From: Verticillium longisporum
Lineage: Eukaryota > Ascomycota > Sordariomycetes > Glomerellales > Plectosphaerellaceae
NCBI GenBank assembly: GCA_019188255.1
Contig: JAETXT010000007.1
Location: forward strand, 3,162,001 to 3,226,000
Reading direction: 5' to 3'
Length of the DNA stretch: 64,000 bases
Positions 46,646 to 57,574 of this stretch are shown here, piece after piece (position 1 is the stretch's first letter; the number at the start of each line of letters is the position of its first letter). The position numbers and the translations under genes were made by a program. The notes under the pieces are model-generated. The model had not been told where the DNA came from and did no database searches. It saw only the letters and a list, made by a program, of their open reading frames with translations.

Positions 46646-47608
46646 ATGTCTACATCAACAACACCCGCCCTCCCCCACGATCCCAAGCCCCACATCCCCT
46701 ACCTCACATCCTACGACTCCCTCCCCGTCTCTCTCCCCGCCGACTTGCTCACCTCGGCGCCGCCCAAGCCCGTCACAGCGTCCCCCATAGACTGGCGCTC
46801 GACGCCGCTCCCCGAATGGCAGGGCCGCCACGCCACGGTCCTCGACAACGTCCTCACGCCCCAGGAGTGCGCGCTCCTCCTGGCCCTCGCCGAGCGCAGC
46901 GCCACGGACCAGGCCCGCCCCTGGCAGCCGGCCATGGTCAACATGGGCGCCGGCCGCGAGGTCCTGGAACCGGCGTACCGGAACAGCGACCGCATCGTCT
47001 GGGACGAGGACGAGGTCGTGCGCCGGCTGTGGGCGAGGCTCAGGCTCGCGCGGCACGCCGACGGCGCGCCCTTCTTCGCCGACGACGGGCCCTTGGCGTG
47101 GGCGGCGGGGGATGCCGTCGACGGCGGGTGGCGGTTCTGGGGGCTCAATCGCAGGATGAGGTTTCTGAGGTACGGACCTGGGCAGTTTTTCCGACGTCAG
47201 TCTTACCTCTTCTTCTTCTTCTTCTTCTCCTGTGGGCAAGCGAAACGCAAGAAGCGCACTGACTCGACGACAGCACACTGCGATGGGACGTACGAGGAGG
47301 TCTCGGAGGGACGGCATCGGAGGACGTATTACACGGTGCACTTCTACCTCAACGACTCGGTGCAGGCTGTTGGCGATGACGCCGGAGCGGATCTCAGGGG
47401 CGGCGCGACATGTTTTCTTTCGTACGACGAGAAGAGGAGGCTCAACGTCGATCCCAAGGCGGGGCGGGCGCTCATTTTCCAGCACCCGCGCATGTACCAT
47501 GCGGGCGACGATGTTTTGGCGGGCACAAAGTACACGATGCGGACAGAGATGATGTATGAGCTCGTAGACGGTGTCTCCAAGGACAGACATGATGCGGAGC
47601 TGGCTTGA
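46646..47608 (+). CDS. prolyl 4-hydroxylase-like 2-oxoglutarate/Fe(II) oxygenase
   Basis: Two exons, 46646-47195 and 47274-47608; 294 residues. The fold is that of the prolyl-4-hydroxylase alpha-subunit C-terminal domain. The entry segment is VLDNVLTPQECALLLALAE. The iron ligands are HxD in FFRPHCDGTYEE, formed across the splice, and the distal His in PRMYHAGDDVL. The 2-oxoglutarate-binding basic residue is probably the Lys or Arg of GTKYTMRTEMMY. There is no signal peptide, so it is probably cytosolic or nuclear rather than a collagen-type ER enzyme. The intron (78 bp, GTCAGT...GACAG, with a CTT repeat) has no stop codon in frame. Many filamentous fungi have uncharacterised members; substrate unknown. 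The start is the first ATG in frame; upstream codons lie after a TATAAG. Confidence 0.82.
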   Translation: MSTSTTPALPHDPKPHIPYLTSYDSLPVSLPADLLTSAPPKPVTASPIDWRSTPLPEWQGRHATVLDNVLTPQECALLLALAERSATDQARPWQPAMVNMGAGREVLEPAYRNSDRIVWDEDEVVRRLWARLRLARHADGAPFFADDGPLAWAAGDAVDGGWRFWGLNRRMRFLRYGPGQFFRRQSYLFFFFFFSCGQAKRKKRTDSTTAHCDGTYEEVSEGRHRRTYYTVHFYLNDSVQAVGDDAGADLRGGATCFLSYDEKRRLNVDPKAGRALIFQHPRMYHAGDDVLAGTKYTMRTEMMYELVDGVSKDRHDAELA

Positions 47609-47779
47609 GATCTAGTCATGCAAGTATGTACAGATAGGGACTTGGTGGGCTTGGAAGCAGTGAAAAAAAACTGCATCGGCAAGACCATGTAAGATGCTGG
47701 TAGCCATGGTCCATCGCAATGTCATCTGGCGTGTCCTTGCCCACGTCAAACACATCAACAAGAGGAGACTGAAATCAGT

Positions 47780-48998
47780 TCAGAGCCGCGCTTGCCCCGA
47801 ACGGGCTCCAGCTCCATCAACCTTGTTCGAGCCCACCCTCTTCACAAAGTCGAGCACGCGCGCGTAGTAATCACTCGTCTTGGAGTGGGCGGCAAACATG
47901 TAGAAGCAGTGCGGCATACCCTGGCAAGTCTGGAGCTCCGTGGGGACGCCCTCGGCCTGGAGACGCTCGGCGTAGGCGATGCCCTCGTCGCGCAGAGGAT
48001 CCAGACCGGCCACCTGAACAACTGGGTTTTTTCCGTCTACATCAGTGACTGGTATCCAATCAAAAGAGGAACTCTATACTCACGTGCTGGAGGCAGCCCC
48101 TTGAGCGTCTTGGCCAGCAAGGGCGAGTGATCTTGGTGCGGCTGGGGATCAGGCAGGTAGAGGTCGAGGAAGAACTCCATACGGCGCGCGCAGACGACGG
48201 ATGCATCATGGTTTTGCTGATAGCTTCCGTACTCGTACTTATCCGCCGGGAAGAACTTGGGGTGGCAGGTGACGGGGAAGTTGAGGATTTGTCCCCGGAC
48301 ACCGGTCATGCCAGCATCGCGGGCCTTTTGCGCAATGACGGCGGCGATACCGCCCCCTGCAGAGCCGCCGATGAAAATGATGTTCTCGGGGTCGGCGCCG
48401 AGAGAGACGGCGTTCTTCTTGGCCCATCTTGCAGCATCCCAGCTGTCCTCGATGGCATAGGGGAACTTGAACTCTGGCGCCCTGGTCTTGTGTCAGAGAC
48501 AGACTCGTCATCTCGATCAGCCAGGGTGTTCGCCGCAGACAAGGTTACTCACATCCGGTAATCCACACTGACGACAACCACGTTTCCCAGTCCCGCCATG
48601 AGCAAGCTCTCGGGCTCCTCGGTGGAGTGTCCCCCAACCGCCCATCCGCCTCCGTGGAACCGAACCGCCAGGGTCGCGCGGTCAGTCGTTGGTCTTTTGC
48701 TTTGGTAAATCTTGACCCCGATCTGTGTGCCATCCCGCACGGGGATCGTGCGCAGCTCGGTCACGACATCGACGCCCTCCACGGGGCAACCTTGGGGTGC
48801 CGGGGGTGGAGCCATCCATGCGGCCTTGAAAGCGTCCATGTCCAGGCCGGGCGCCCACATGGGCGCGACTGCGGCGTCTGTTGCATCCTTCACCTTGGCA
48901 AATCCAGGGTCAATCGTGGAGAGATGTCCGTTCTTAGGGAGCGGTTTGAAGTTTGGATCGAGGGTCACATATTCTGCCTTGGACTTGAGTTGAACCAT
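47780..48998 (-). CDS. alpha/beta hydrolase fold-3 esterase (HSL type)
   Basis: Three exons: 48998-48553, 48481-48084 and 48021-47780, giving 361 residues. Hormone-sensitive-lipase signatures are complete: oxyanion motif RFHGGGWAVGG, VDYRMAPEFKFP across the first splice, nucleophile elbow GGSAGGG, acid in AGLDPLRDEG (start of exon 3) and the catalytic His in GMPHCFYMF. Such enzymes cleave short-chain esters or lactones, in the cytosol (no signal peptide). YRM replaces the usual YRL before APE. It converges with the P4H-like gene (171 bp between stops), and MFS transporter, oxygenase and hydrolase lie within 5.5 kb, which may be a small accessory group or chance. Confidence 0.87.
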
Positions 48999-49813
48999 GA
49001 TGGGCGGACGGGGACAGGCGTGGACGTGATGGGCTCCAAGCTCCTTGACGCGCAGAGATGTACTGTTGAACGATATGTGTGTCCTGTTGTCGAGATGGCA
49101 CCACAGAAGAAACCCACACGGAATCGACAGCATGATGCATCGAGGGACAAAGGAGCACACGCGGCACTCTTGTATCGCGGGGCATGAGCAAGTCTTCCAA
49201 CATTCAAGTCAGGTCCGAGAGGACAAGTCCCCTAGCACTAGTCATGAGCAAGGAGCTGTTAGCTCTTGTGGGGGCATGGCGTCTGGGGAAAGATGGCAAA
49301 CGAGAGGTTCCTGCAGTGTCCGGAAAACGCTTGCCAGTACTTGTTGTCTCGGTGAAGATGTACCATCAGGTGGGCGCATCGACAGTGACTGGGCACCACT
49401 GGATGCAACGATCAAAGATGCAATTCAAATCAACCGGAGATGGCCTCTCGCCATGTCAGTAATGGCACCGCGAGTGAAAATTCGCATTGATAAAGCAACG
49501 AGTTTGTGACATTTTCACGAAACTCAAGTGACGGCGTATGTTCGCCATTGTCGGTTATCCTTCTCCGTGAAGGCGAAGCCAGACGCGAGAGGGGCTTAGG
49601 GTGCGGGGTTTGGTGTGCCAGAGCTCCCCCAGCTGGCTGCCAAGACCCTACCCTCGTCGCGATCGATGCCCTTTGGTGAGAGGAATCTCGAGAATGCCGG
49701 CATGGACATGGTTCATGGTGTCCTCGAATGTTCGATTTCGAGTCACGATTATCATCTCGCGCTCTTCGGATCGCCCAACCTTGTGCCTCATCATCACCCA
49801 CGCCCTCACGCCC
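48999..49813. other. intergenic region esterase/MYND gene
   Basis: 815 bp, both flanking genes on the minus strand. No gene seen. It contains the esterase promoter on its left side and the MYND gene 3' region on its right. Confidence 0.5.
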
Positions 49814-50556
49814 TCACGCCCCCCAAGTGACGGCCATGGCCTTGAACACCTTGCAGTCCACCTTGTGCCCACCCTCCCCCCAGTCCTTCTTCTGACACAC
49901 CTATACATCATCAGCCATTCCCCTCCCATTCTCCTCATCACCAGGCCGAGGCCGAGGGGGGCCAGATCTCCAAAGCTTACCTTGCTGCAATACCTCGCGC
50001 GCCCACAGCCCGTGCATCGCATGAGCGCATCCCCCTCCGTCTCCTCCTTCTCGCACCCCGCGCAGACGGCCGCCTCGCCCCCGCGCGCCGCCTCGCCGAG
50101 CTGCCGCCCGAGGTCCAGCACCCTCTCGAGCCCCGCCGGCAGGTAGTGCACGCACGTGCCGCGGCCCTCGCCGACGCGCACGAAGCCGCGCTTGCCCTCG
50201 GCCGGGCTCGTGCGCGTGGCGCCCGGCACCACGACGGTCCAGCCGCTCTTGACGGGGCGGAGGTCGATGCCGCGGTCCTCAAACGTGATGGCAAGGGCGG
50301 ACCCCGCGCGGTCTGTCGCGATCAGCGTCGGCTTGGTGATGGTCATGTTCTGCTTGACCTCGGCCAGGAGAAAGTGCGTCGTCGTGGCGGGCACGGGGGT
50401 GTACGTAGGCGGCGCCGAGGCGTCGGGCGCGTCGCCCGGGGCGTAGGGTGGCGGGTCGTTGGACGTCTTGGAGGGCGGAGGGGGGATGTTGGATCCGAGA
50501 GGGAGATTGGCGAACGCAGGGAAGACGGCCGGGGAGGTGAAATCTGGAAGCGGCAT
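49814..50556 (-). CDS. MYND-type zinc-finger protein
   Basis: Two exons, 50556-49981 and 49900-49814, with an 80-bp intron inside the finger; 220 residues. The start MPLPDFTSPAVFPAFANLPL is followed by a Pro-rich stretch (DPPPYAPGDAPDASAPPTYT). A conserved domain then contains ATDRAGSALAITFEDRGIDL and ERVLDLGRQLGE. The C-terminus is a MYND finger: CAGC, CTGC, RYCSKVCQ (joined across the splice) and GHKVDCKVF, which gives the full set of Cys/His ligands. MYND fingers mediate protein-protein contact, usually with Pro-rich peptides. The length and layout (single C-terminal finger, no SET domain) argue against a histone methyltransferase. Precise role unknown. Confidence 0.83.
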
Positions 50557-51214
50557 CGTGTGTGTATGTGAGAGAGAGAGAGAGAGAGAGAGAATATGTG
50601 TGGTGAGATGTGAGATGTGAGGTGTGCGGCTGGAGGACGTGGGTTCGCCGATGAGATGACTCAAGCAGCTCACGGCTGCTTTATAAACCTGTAGAAAGCA
50701 CCTGTAAGCGGACGTTCAGATGTCGCGATCTTGCCGTTGGTAATAATCCCCCGTCGAGTCCTGTGGCCGGCGGATGAAGACGGCAAGTCCTATGGCAGTT
50801 CTGGACGGAACAGGCAGCATCTTTCGTCAAGACGTTGCCCCAAAGTGAAACGACTGGGCGCTCGGGACGCGACAAAAGCCCCACAACGGAACTCTCGCAA
50901 GTTGCCGCAATCATCAAGATGCTCTAAGAATGCCATTGCTTCTGTCACCTTCCCCACTTCACCATTCGGACAGCAGCACAAGCTATTAACAATATATTCA
51001 TACGAAAGTGGGACTCGAACCTTCCGAGTCCTTTCTTGCTTGTTGGGGGACACCGCCCCATGCGAGTACCCTGACAGCCTCAGATCAACGCCATTGACAT
51101 AAGAGGGCCAAGTTTCAACTTCCATGTATTCCAACGCCGATACGCCCCGCCCTATTCCGCATGAGAAGGAACATAGAAAGAAAACACCGCGTTCAACCTC
51201 TCTCAAGACATCGA
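50557..51214. other. intergenic region MYND gene / GH76 gene
   Basis: 658 bp. A GA repeat occupies about 50569-50593, immediately before the MYND start on its promoter side. A stable hairpin lies at 51004-51035 (see findings). No gene seen. Confidence 0.5.
50569..50593. repeat. GA dinucleotide repeat
   Basis: Twelve GA units, read as CT in the direction of the MYND gene, 13 bases upstream of its start codon. Probably part of the 5' leader. Confidence 0.85.
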
Positions 51215-52735
51215 CTAGGCGTCGCCCACGCTCATCCACGCCCACGTCGAGAGGGCCGTTGCCAGAACCATGAACGTCAAGATGCCGGCACCGGCCCTGT
51301 CGCCCATCTTTATCGGCTTGTGGTGGTCCATAATGTCTTGCGAGTCCGCGCCCGCGTTGAAGTCCCCCTTGGATGTACCGCCCGTGCTGTTCGTCAAAGG
51401 AGGCTTGGCGCTGTTGATGAGGAGTGAAGACACGGCGCTCAATACGTTCATCGTTTGGCCCGCACCCGTCTTGCCGTCGTACTGGCCAGAGTACCACTGG
51501 AATCCGCACGTGCGTCCCTCGGGGCCGCCAGTGCATTGAGCGATTGCCTTCTCCGCCGAGTTGCGAAGCACCGGAAGGATCGTGTCTGCCGTGAAAGGGG
51601 CCACCTGCGTCATGGTGGAAAGCCAGCGGGCGACGTAGCCTTTGAACGACAGCATGTCCGTCGTGCAGCTCATCTTCTTTTCGCATGCCACCTCGTAAGC
51701 AATGTTGTTAGGGAAAAAGACCTCAATAGTCCTCTGTAGAAGGCCATCGATGCGTGTCTTCCACTTCGCGTCACCGTCGGTCTATCTCTCAAGTCAGTAC
51801 TCGCTCAGACCCGCATTCGTTCGTCCAGGAGGGGAGTGACGGCAAGTGACGTACAAAGTTGTACATGTGGGCGGCGCCCAAGAGGAAGACGGCGTTGTTG
51901 TAAGAGAACTGGGCTTTGTTGATATCGGTACAGTTATGCTCGACGTGGCCGCCGTCGTAAATGTTGTATTCAGAGTCAATGAAGCCAACGTTCGTCATCC
52001 AGTCCCACGTCTTGTCGGCCCAGTCTGCGTACGTCGAGTTCTTGGTGTAGCGCGCGAGACGGGCACCAATGTTGAAGAAGCAGCCGTTGGCGATGCCTGC
52101 AAAGCTGTCAGTCTCTCCCAGATGCTCCAAATGAGATGCTCCATATGAGATGGAGGGTTCGCCGTACTGTTCTTGTAGTTGTAGCCGTTGTTGGCGAAAG
52201 GAATCTGCCATCGCAAGCCACCGCCGCACGTCTCATCGTGTCGATCGGGCGAGGCTTGCGTGTGGAACACGGCCTGGGCGAGCGACAACCACTGTGGCTG
52301 GTCCTCGGGCGGGTCAGGAAAGCCGACTTCGGCAGCCAGCATGGCGCTCATGCCCCAGAAGCCTTGATCGTCGTTGCCGAGGGACATGGTGACGTTGCTT
52401 GGCATGTAGTCGCGGCCTTCGCCGACCTGCCAAAGCATGGCTTGGGTGATAATGCCGTTGTACGTGTCGTCGCCCGTGAGGTGCCAGTAATCGATCAGGG
52501 CTCCCCACATTGCGCCGGCCTCCCACCAGTAGTAATCACCTGCCGGAGGCGGACCGGGCAGGATGCCAGGCGTTTGGCCTGTCTCGTTGCCGTGATAGTA
52601 TGCCACCAAGTCATGAGCGAGGGTCTTGGCCGCACTCCGGATTGCGTCGTCCGATTGGATACTGTAATAAGCTGCGTGGGCTGTGTGAGCCGAAAGTAGC
52701 GTCGTCGCGGCGCGCGCGACGAATGAGCCCTTCAT
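51215..52735 (-). CDS. DCW1: mannan endo-1,6-alpha-mannosidase (GH76), GPI-anchored
   Basis: Dcw1/Dfg5-type wall enzyme thought to link GPI-mannoproteins to beta-glucan by acting on the anchor mannan. Three exons: 52735-52168, 52096-51855 and 51781-51215; 458 residues. An N-terminal signal peptide ([21 protein letters not shown]) is clear. The GH76 fold shows [36 protein letters not shown] (the Asp pair is catalytic in the family), and [20 protein letters not shown]. Several Asn-X-Ser/Thr sites are present. The C-terminus is a hydrophobic tail ([19 protein letters not shown]) after a Ser/Gly-rich spacer, as expected for GPI attachment. Fungi carry many paralogues, so DCW1 marks the family rather than a one-to-one orthologue. 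Confidence 0.9.
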
Positions 52736-55237
52736 CGCGAAGAGGGTGTTTTGTTGCCGTGTGAAAGACGAAGATGAGGAGAGGGGAGAGAGAGAGCCGA
52801 TAAGCGAGTGACTGGATGGGCGACAAGAACAAATGGAAGGGTGCACCCGATGAGTGTGTCAACAGCCAAGTGCACGGAAAGCCTGAGACTGGGAAAGATT
52901 AAGACAGGTGAAGATTGGGGGGGGGAAGGGAGGTCAAAAGATGGTAACGAGTGGAGGAGACCTGGAGATGGATGAACAAGCTAAGGTAAGGCAGGAGGAG
53001 GGAGAGGAAGGAGACTGAGACAAGAGGCAGAGAAGGGACAGAGAAGGAGGATCTGGGCTACCATGGTAGGGCGGCGTATGACGACTGATCAGGTACCGTC
53101 GGGGGCTACCTGACGACTACCTGTTGGTCATGTACCTGATTCGGCCCCCCCTCTCGCTCTCTTCTCCCCCCAAGCCTTAACATGGGCAGGAGAAAACCAG
53201 TTCGTAGGACTCGTAATCGTCTCTCCCTTCAGCCTGTAAAAGTGCGCGATGGGCGACATGGTGCGGCCATGGACAGGGGACCATCGGTGGTGGAATGTGG
53301 GTGCCTCTGTGCCGAGTTCCGGGTGTGCCTGCCAACGCTGTCTCTGTCGCGCTTGCCTTGCCTGCCTTGCCTGCCCTGCGCCTGCCCGTCCCAGCTTTTT
53401 CGAGGGTCGGCCCTGCCTTTTCCGTAGGGTGGCCAATGGGCGCCGCGCCAAGGCCTTTGACTGGCAAGAGAAGCCTGCCAAGCATCTGCCAGTGGTCTTG
53501 GTCCCGCTGCTTGGCGATCTCTCAGTGCCCTGAACCCCTTGTACTTTTTGCCCTGTCGCCCGGCGGTCGGGTTTCTTCCTCATCGTCCGATCAATTGACC
53601 CTTCAACCCCATCCCACCATCGTCGTGCCGCTCGTGCGTCCGCAGTTCTCGAACGCACGAAGAACGACCTGAGAGCATGTCGACGTACATTCGGGGAAAC
53701 GGGGATGAAAAGGGGGCAGGCCGCGCCCTGGATGGCGCGTTCGAGACCACGTTCCAGCAAGTGAACCTGGCTTCCAGCCAATCATGGCCCAACTTACCCT
53801 CCCCCAGTCGGTGGCTTTCTCGTGCTGTGAGCATCGACTTTTAAGCTTGTTATGCTGCTATCAATACCATGCGCCAACGTAGGTACATGTACACGGGTAC
53901 CGGAGCACCAGGTACTCTGCCGTTGCGTCTGGCATGTGTACCTGCGAAGTGTCCTGCGCATTGAGGATACCTCTGGCCATCCTCCTCTGAACGTAGCCTG
54001 CCAGCCGTCGTACCATCGGCCATCCCTCCTCCACCAACCTCCCCTTCGCCTCCGCTACCCCTGAATATCTGAATGCCGCTGCCGCCATCATAAGAATGGA
54101 TGTTCACCCATCCTTGGCCTCTTTTGAGAACGCTGCGTTGATAACGCGACATGAACATACCCTCACGCACCGAACACACGTCTGTTGGTGTTGACATGTA
54201 GCTCAGCCCAAAAGCTGAGTCGACAGAATTCGTCCCTGCGCCTACCATACATGTATACATGTACTGCCGCGCCGGGATCTGTGGAGTCAACCGTCTTGGC
54301 ACAAGACTTGGCGCTCGAGATCCTCCTCAAGCAATTGGGATGGGCTGTGCATGCATGGCACGCGACATTGGCAGCCGGGGGGAGGGGGGCTTTTTTCAAC
54401 TACATCTCCCTCATGAAGAGCGCGAAACAGTCGAGTCCTATGACGACAAAGGGTTTTGGTGGTCTACGAGTTCTCCTTGCGGGAGAAAGTTCAGTTCAAA
54501 GGTGCGTGGGTACCAACAGCAGGGCCCTCACACTCAGGTCCTTTCGCGCTCGCCGGTCCGAACGCGCGCCCCCCCTCTCCCCCCCTAATTTTAGGAGCCC
54601 ACGGGAATGTGCCGGCTGCGACGGCACACAGTTACGCGTGATTTCGTCGGATTGGCCGCGAACTCAATTGCTCGAGTGAATGCACGTGACACACCTTGGT
54701 GGAGGGTCGCCTTAGTCAGAACATGAAGTACCATGTACAGTCGCTTCCACTGTCAAGATGGGATGACACCTTGGCCCCAGCGCTTGTGTTTACCAAGTCA
54801 CTCAAGACATGTCACATCGCCTCACACGATTGGATTGCACGGGTTGTAAAAAAGAAAAGAAAAAAGCTAAATGATTGTGTGGGCGCTATTCTAGCACCAA
54901 AGCAAGAAAAAAAACCGTACACCAGACGGTGCTGTACGCATAATCCAGTTGTACACCAACGCCGCTTCCACCACCCATCCTCCTACCTACCTAGGTACCT
55001 AGATACAACTAACGATTGTCTGATCATACCTCGTTTCGCGACAATGAAAACCACAGACAGGTTTATATGTATGAATGGGAAAGCAAACTCTTGTTTGAAA
55101 GGAATCAAGTACCCGGGAATAAACTCCATCGCTCAGAAGGGGAAGGCTGGAGACTCAAGAGCTTATACTCATGAAGAAACAGAAATGCACATGGCTTGCT
55201 GAATGCTTGACCATCGTCGTCGTCGTCGTCATACTAG
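52736..55237. other. intergenic region GH76 / But2-domain gene
   Basis: 2.5 kb. The 52860-53060 segment is strongly purine-rich (GGGAGGAGG-type) upstream of the GH76 gene. A long open frame on the minus strand at 53128-53781 is low-complexity (RQARQARQAR) and mirrored by open frames on the other strand, so I do not call it. A TACCTACCTAGGTACCT element lies at about 54983-55000. Confidence 0.45.
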
Positions 55238-55861
55238 TTAAATGTAGGAAATGCGGGCACCAGCAACAGCGACGTTCCAAGAAACGTGGTCGTTGTCGTA
55301 GACGCCGACGAGCTCAAAGGCCTCGACGGTACCGGGGGCCTTGCAGGGCGTGCGCTTGGTCAGGTAGGCGCTGTACGTGGCATCCCAGGTGGCGAGGCCG
55401 CCGCGCTGCACCGACATGCGGCCGAGGTTGACATTGCGTTGGTTGCCGGGAGCCCAGCCAGACGTGCAGCCGGGGGCGGGGGCCAGGCTGGTGTAGAGGT
55501 CGACCTTCTTGCTGCCGTAGAGAGAGGCGCCCTCGTCGAGGAAGAACTCAAAGAGGCACTGCTTGCCGGTGACACCCTCGGGATAGGTAAAGGTCATGAG
55601 GGTGGTGAAGTCGCGGCCCTTGTTGTCGGTGGCCTTGTCGACGAGGCCGTAGGAAACCTCGCACTGGATGGCGCCGTTACTCACATCGTACGTGGAGACG
55701 GACGAGGGCTGGAAGTAACCGCTGGGAGTGGGGTCCGGAGTCGGGGTGGAGTGGCCGGGGCTGGTGGAGTTGGAGTACGGGTACCGGGCCTCGAGGGGAG
55801 CGCCCAGGACGGAGCCGGCGGCGACGGTGAGAGCGACAATGGCGTAGGAGAGCATTTTCAA
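55238..55861 (-). CDS. secreted protein with But2 C-terminal-like domain
   Basis: A single exon of 207 residues. The N-terminal signal peptide (MKMLSYAIVALTVAAGSVLGA, probable cut near AP) is followed by a Ser/Thr/Pro linker (STPTPDPTPSGY). The rest matches the domain named after the ubiquitin-like binding protein But2 that is common in secreted fungal proteins: SSVSTYDVSNGAIQCEVSYG, FEFFLDEGASLYGSKKVDLY, WAPGNQRNVNLGRMSVQRGG, and a C-terminal FELVGVYDNDHVSW. It is likely a cell-wall or extracellular protein of beta-sandwich fold; activity unknown. A second ATG two codons in (MLSY) could be the start. It is AT-balanced compared with the GC-rich coding frame, and its leader (55862-55990) is AT-rich, as in stage-regulated genes. 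Confidence 0.78.
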   Translation of the reverse strand: MKMLSYAIVALTVAAGSVLGAPLEARYPYSNSTSPGHSTPTPDPTPSGYFQPSSVSTYDVSNGAIQCEVSYGLVDKATDNKGRDFTTLMTFTYPEGVTGKQCLFEFFLDEGASLYGSKKVDLYTSLAPAPGCTSGWAPGNQRNVNLGRMSVQRGGLATWDATYSAYLTKRTPCKAPGTVEAFELVGVYDNDHVSWNVAVAGARISYI

Positions 55862-57574
55862 TTACTGTTTTCGGGCTTGATTACGAAGAGCGCTTTGTGA
55901 GAAGAATGATATAATCTTTTGAAAGATTGTGTTAAGGAAATTGTATGACGGATATAGGAAATAAGGAAAATAGAAAAGGAAATATGATGCTGTGGTTAGA
56001 TGAGATGGTATGGTTAGAACAGGAAATGTGATCGTGAATTTGACGAAATGGTGTCGTCTTTATAGAACCAGCCAGAGAGCTGAACAGCACCAGATGGGGG
56101 GCTCGTACAGCCTAGGTAGGCTACAGACATCGACAGAGTTCACATCGTCAACGAACTGCCAAGGGCCATGCCCAGTACTCCCAAGCTTTCGTGCTCCAAA
56201 TAGCATGCCGCCGACGAGATGTCTGGTGAAGCGGCCGGTGCACTGCCAGCCAAGCTTCATGATGACTGCGCCCAGCCCAAGAGGCTTGTCGATTTCCTGT
56301 CAACCCCATAGGACGCCACGGTTACTCTGGTTCGACTCGATGTACTCGAGAGAGGGGAACCAGCCTCCCGTGCCGTCCATTGCTGTCTGCTAGTTCCAGT
56401 AGTGATGCGTTGCATTGGCGAGGCGGTGCGGGGTCTTTTGTTCAGCAAGCCACATAACGGCCGCCTGTTCAGCTGAGCAGGAAGCAGTAAGCGTTGTGCA
56501 ACATCTCAAGAGCTCGCTAGGAGTTGCACTGATGTCCAACAAGGTTCAGCCCGAGCGAATAGAACCGGCTCGTCAGGTCTTCCGAGTCGGTCCCATCTTC
56601 TCGGGCTGTGGCGGGGTGATTAATACCAGCAGTCAGATTGTGAGCTGGTAGGGCTGAGCTTTCGGAGACGTGTGCGGCTGAAGAACAAATGCTCGTCATT
56701 TGTCGGCTGGTGTTGTAGTGAGATGTTGAGTTTGATGCTAACGGCAGGTCCAAGGACTCCTGATAGGTGAGTCCACGAAGACATCGGCCGTCACAAGTGT
56801 TGGTCGGTGCTGCAAATACTTCCGATCGTGGCTTCGCTGGTTGCGGCGTTGTCGGTCAGAGGTACTTGAAGACGTCTACCCGACGACCAAGACAAAATGA
56901 AAACCAACGGAGGAAAGTCAAAGCTCGTTCGAGCCCAGAGGGGTGTGTCGGCATTTGTTAGCAACAAACATGCTCATGCAGGCAAATTACTGAAGCGGTC
57001 GCTAGATGTTCAGAAGCCCAGTTGTCAGAAATGTTGCTAGAAGAGCTACTTGCTCAACATGGCTGTGGTGACTGGCGACCCGAACGGGATGACTATGCGA
57101 TTACGGAAAGCAAGCCAGCTCTGGAGAACTCGGGCATGGGGCGGCTTGGAAGGCTCGCGATGTCAAATCCTGAGGACGCAGGTAATTATGCCAGTGGTGG
57201 TCATCGCCCCACCACTAATCTTCCACTCTGACCCTCTCCTTTGCGTCCGTTGTGTGTGCTGCGAAATGAATGACCTGTACTGGATAGAGCTCACCTCTCT
57301 CGGAGGTGACACGGCTGTCCTGGTCTTGAACAGCATAAAAAGAAATTCTACCAAATGAAAAGGCAGACAGCCATGCAGCTGCGGTGTGACCAAGCACCAG
57401 CGTTGGCACTGCGATGGTGAGGAGGGTCCATCACGCAATCCAACCACCAACGACTCCCAATCAACACTTAGATACCTCCTCACCGTGTCTGCTGTCTGCA
57501 CATCTGCCACCACCCCATCGACGCCTCAACCCATCGTTGATTCCTGGAACTCTGTGCCTCGGGAAGCAATTGAC
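55862..57574. other. divergent intergenic region But2-domain gene / fluG
   Basis: 1.7 kb, AT-rich at its left end (55880-56000). AGCCTAGGTAGGCT, a near-perfect palindrome, sits at 56109-56122. The frame upstream of the fluG start is open to 57386 but lacks family resemblance there. No separate gene seen. Confidence 0.5.

Noticed and set aside
46655..47590. 311-codon antisense frame over the P4H-like gene
   Set aside because: The plus strand shows the iron-binding motifs; the antisense product has no family resemblance.
51004..51035. tRNA gene suggested by GGTTCGAGTCCC on the minus strand
   Set aside because: The T-arm does not pair beyond two or three bases and no A-box or acceptor stem is present; the sequence is explained by a simple hairpin.
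53128..53781. 217-codon minus-strand frame with RQAR repeats
   Set aside because: Low-complexity composition, driven by a CCTTGCCTG tandem stretch, with similar open frames on the plus strand.
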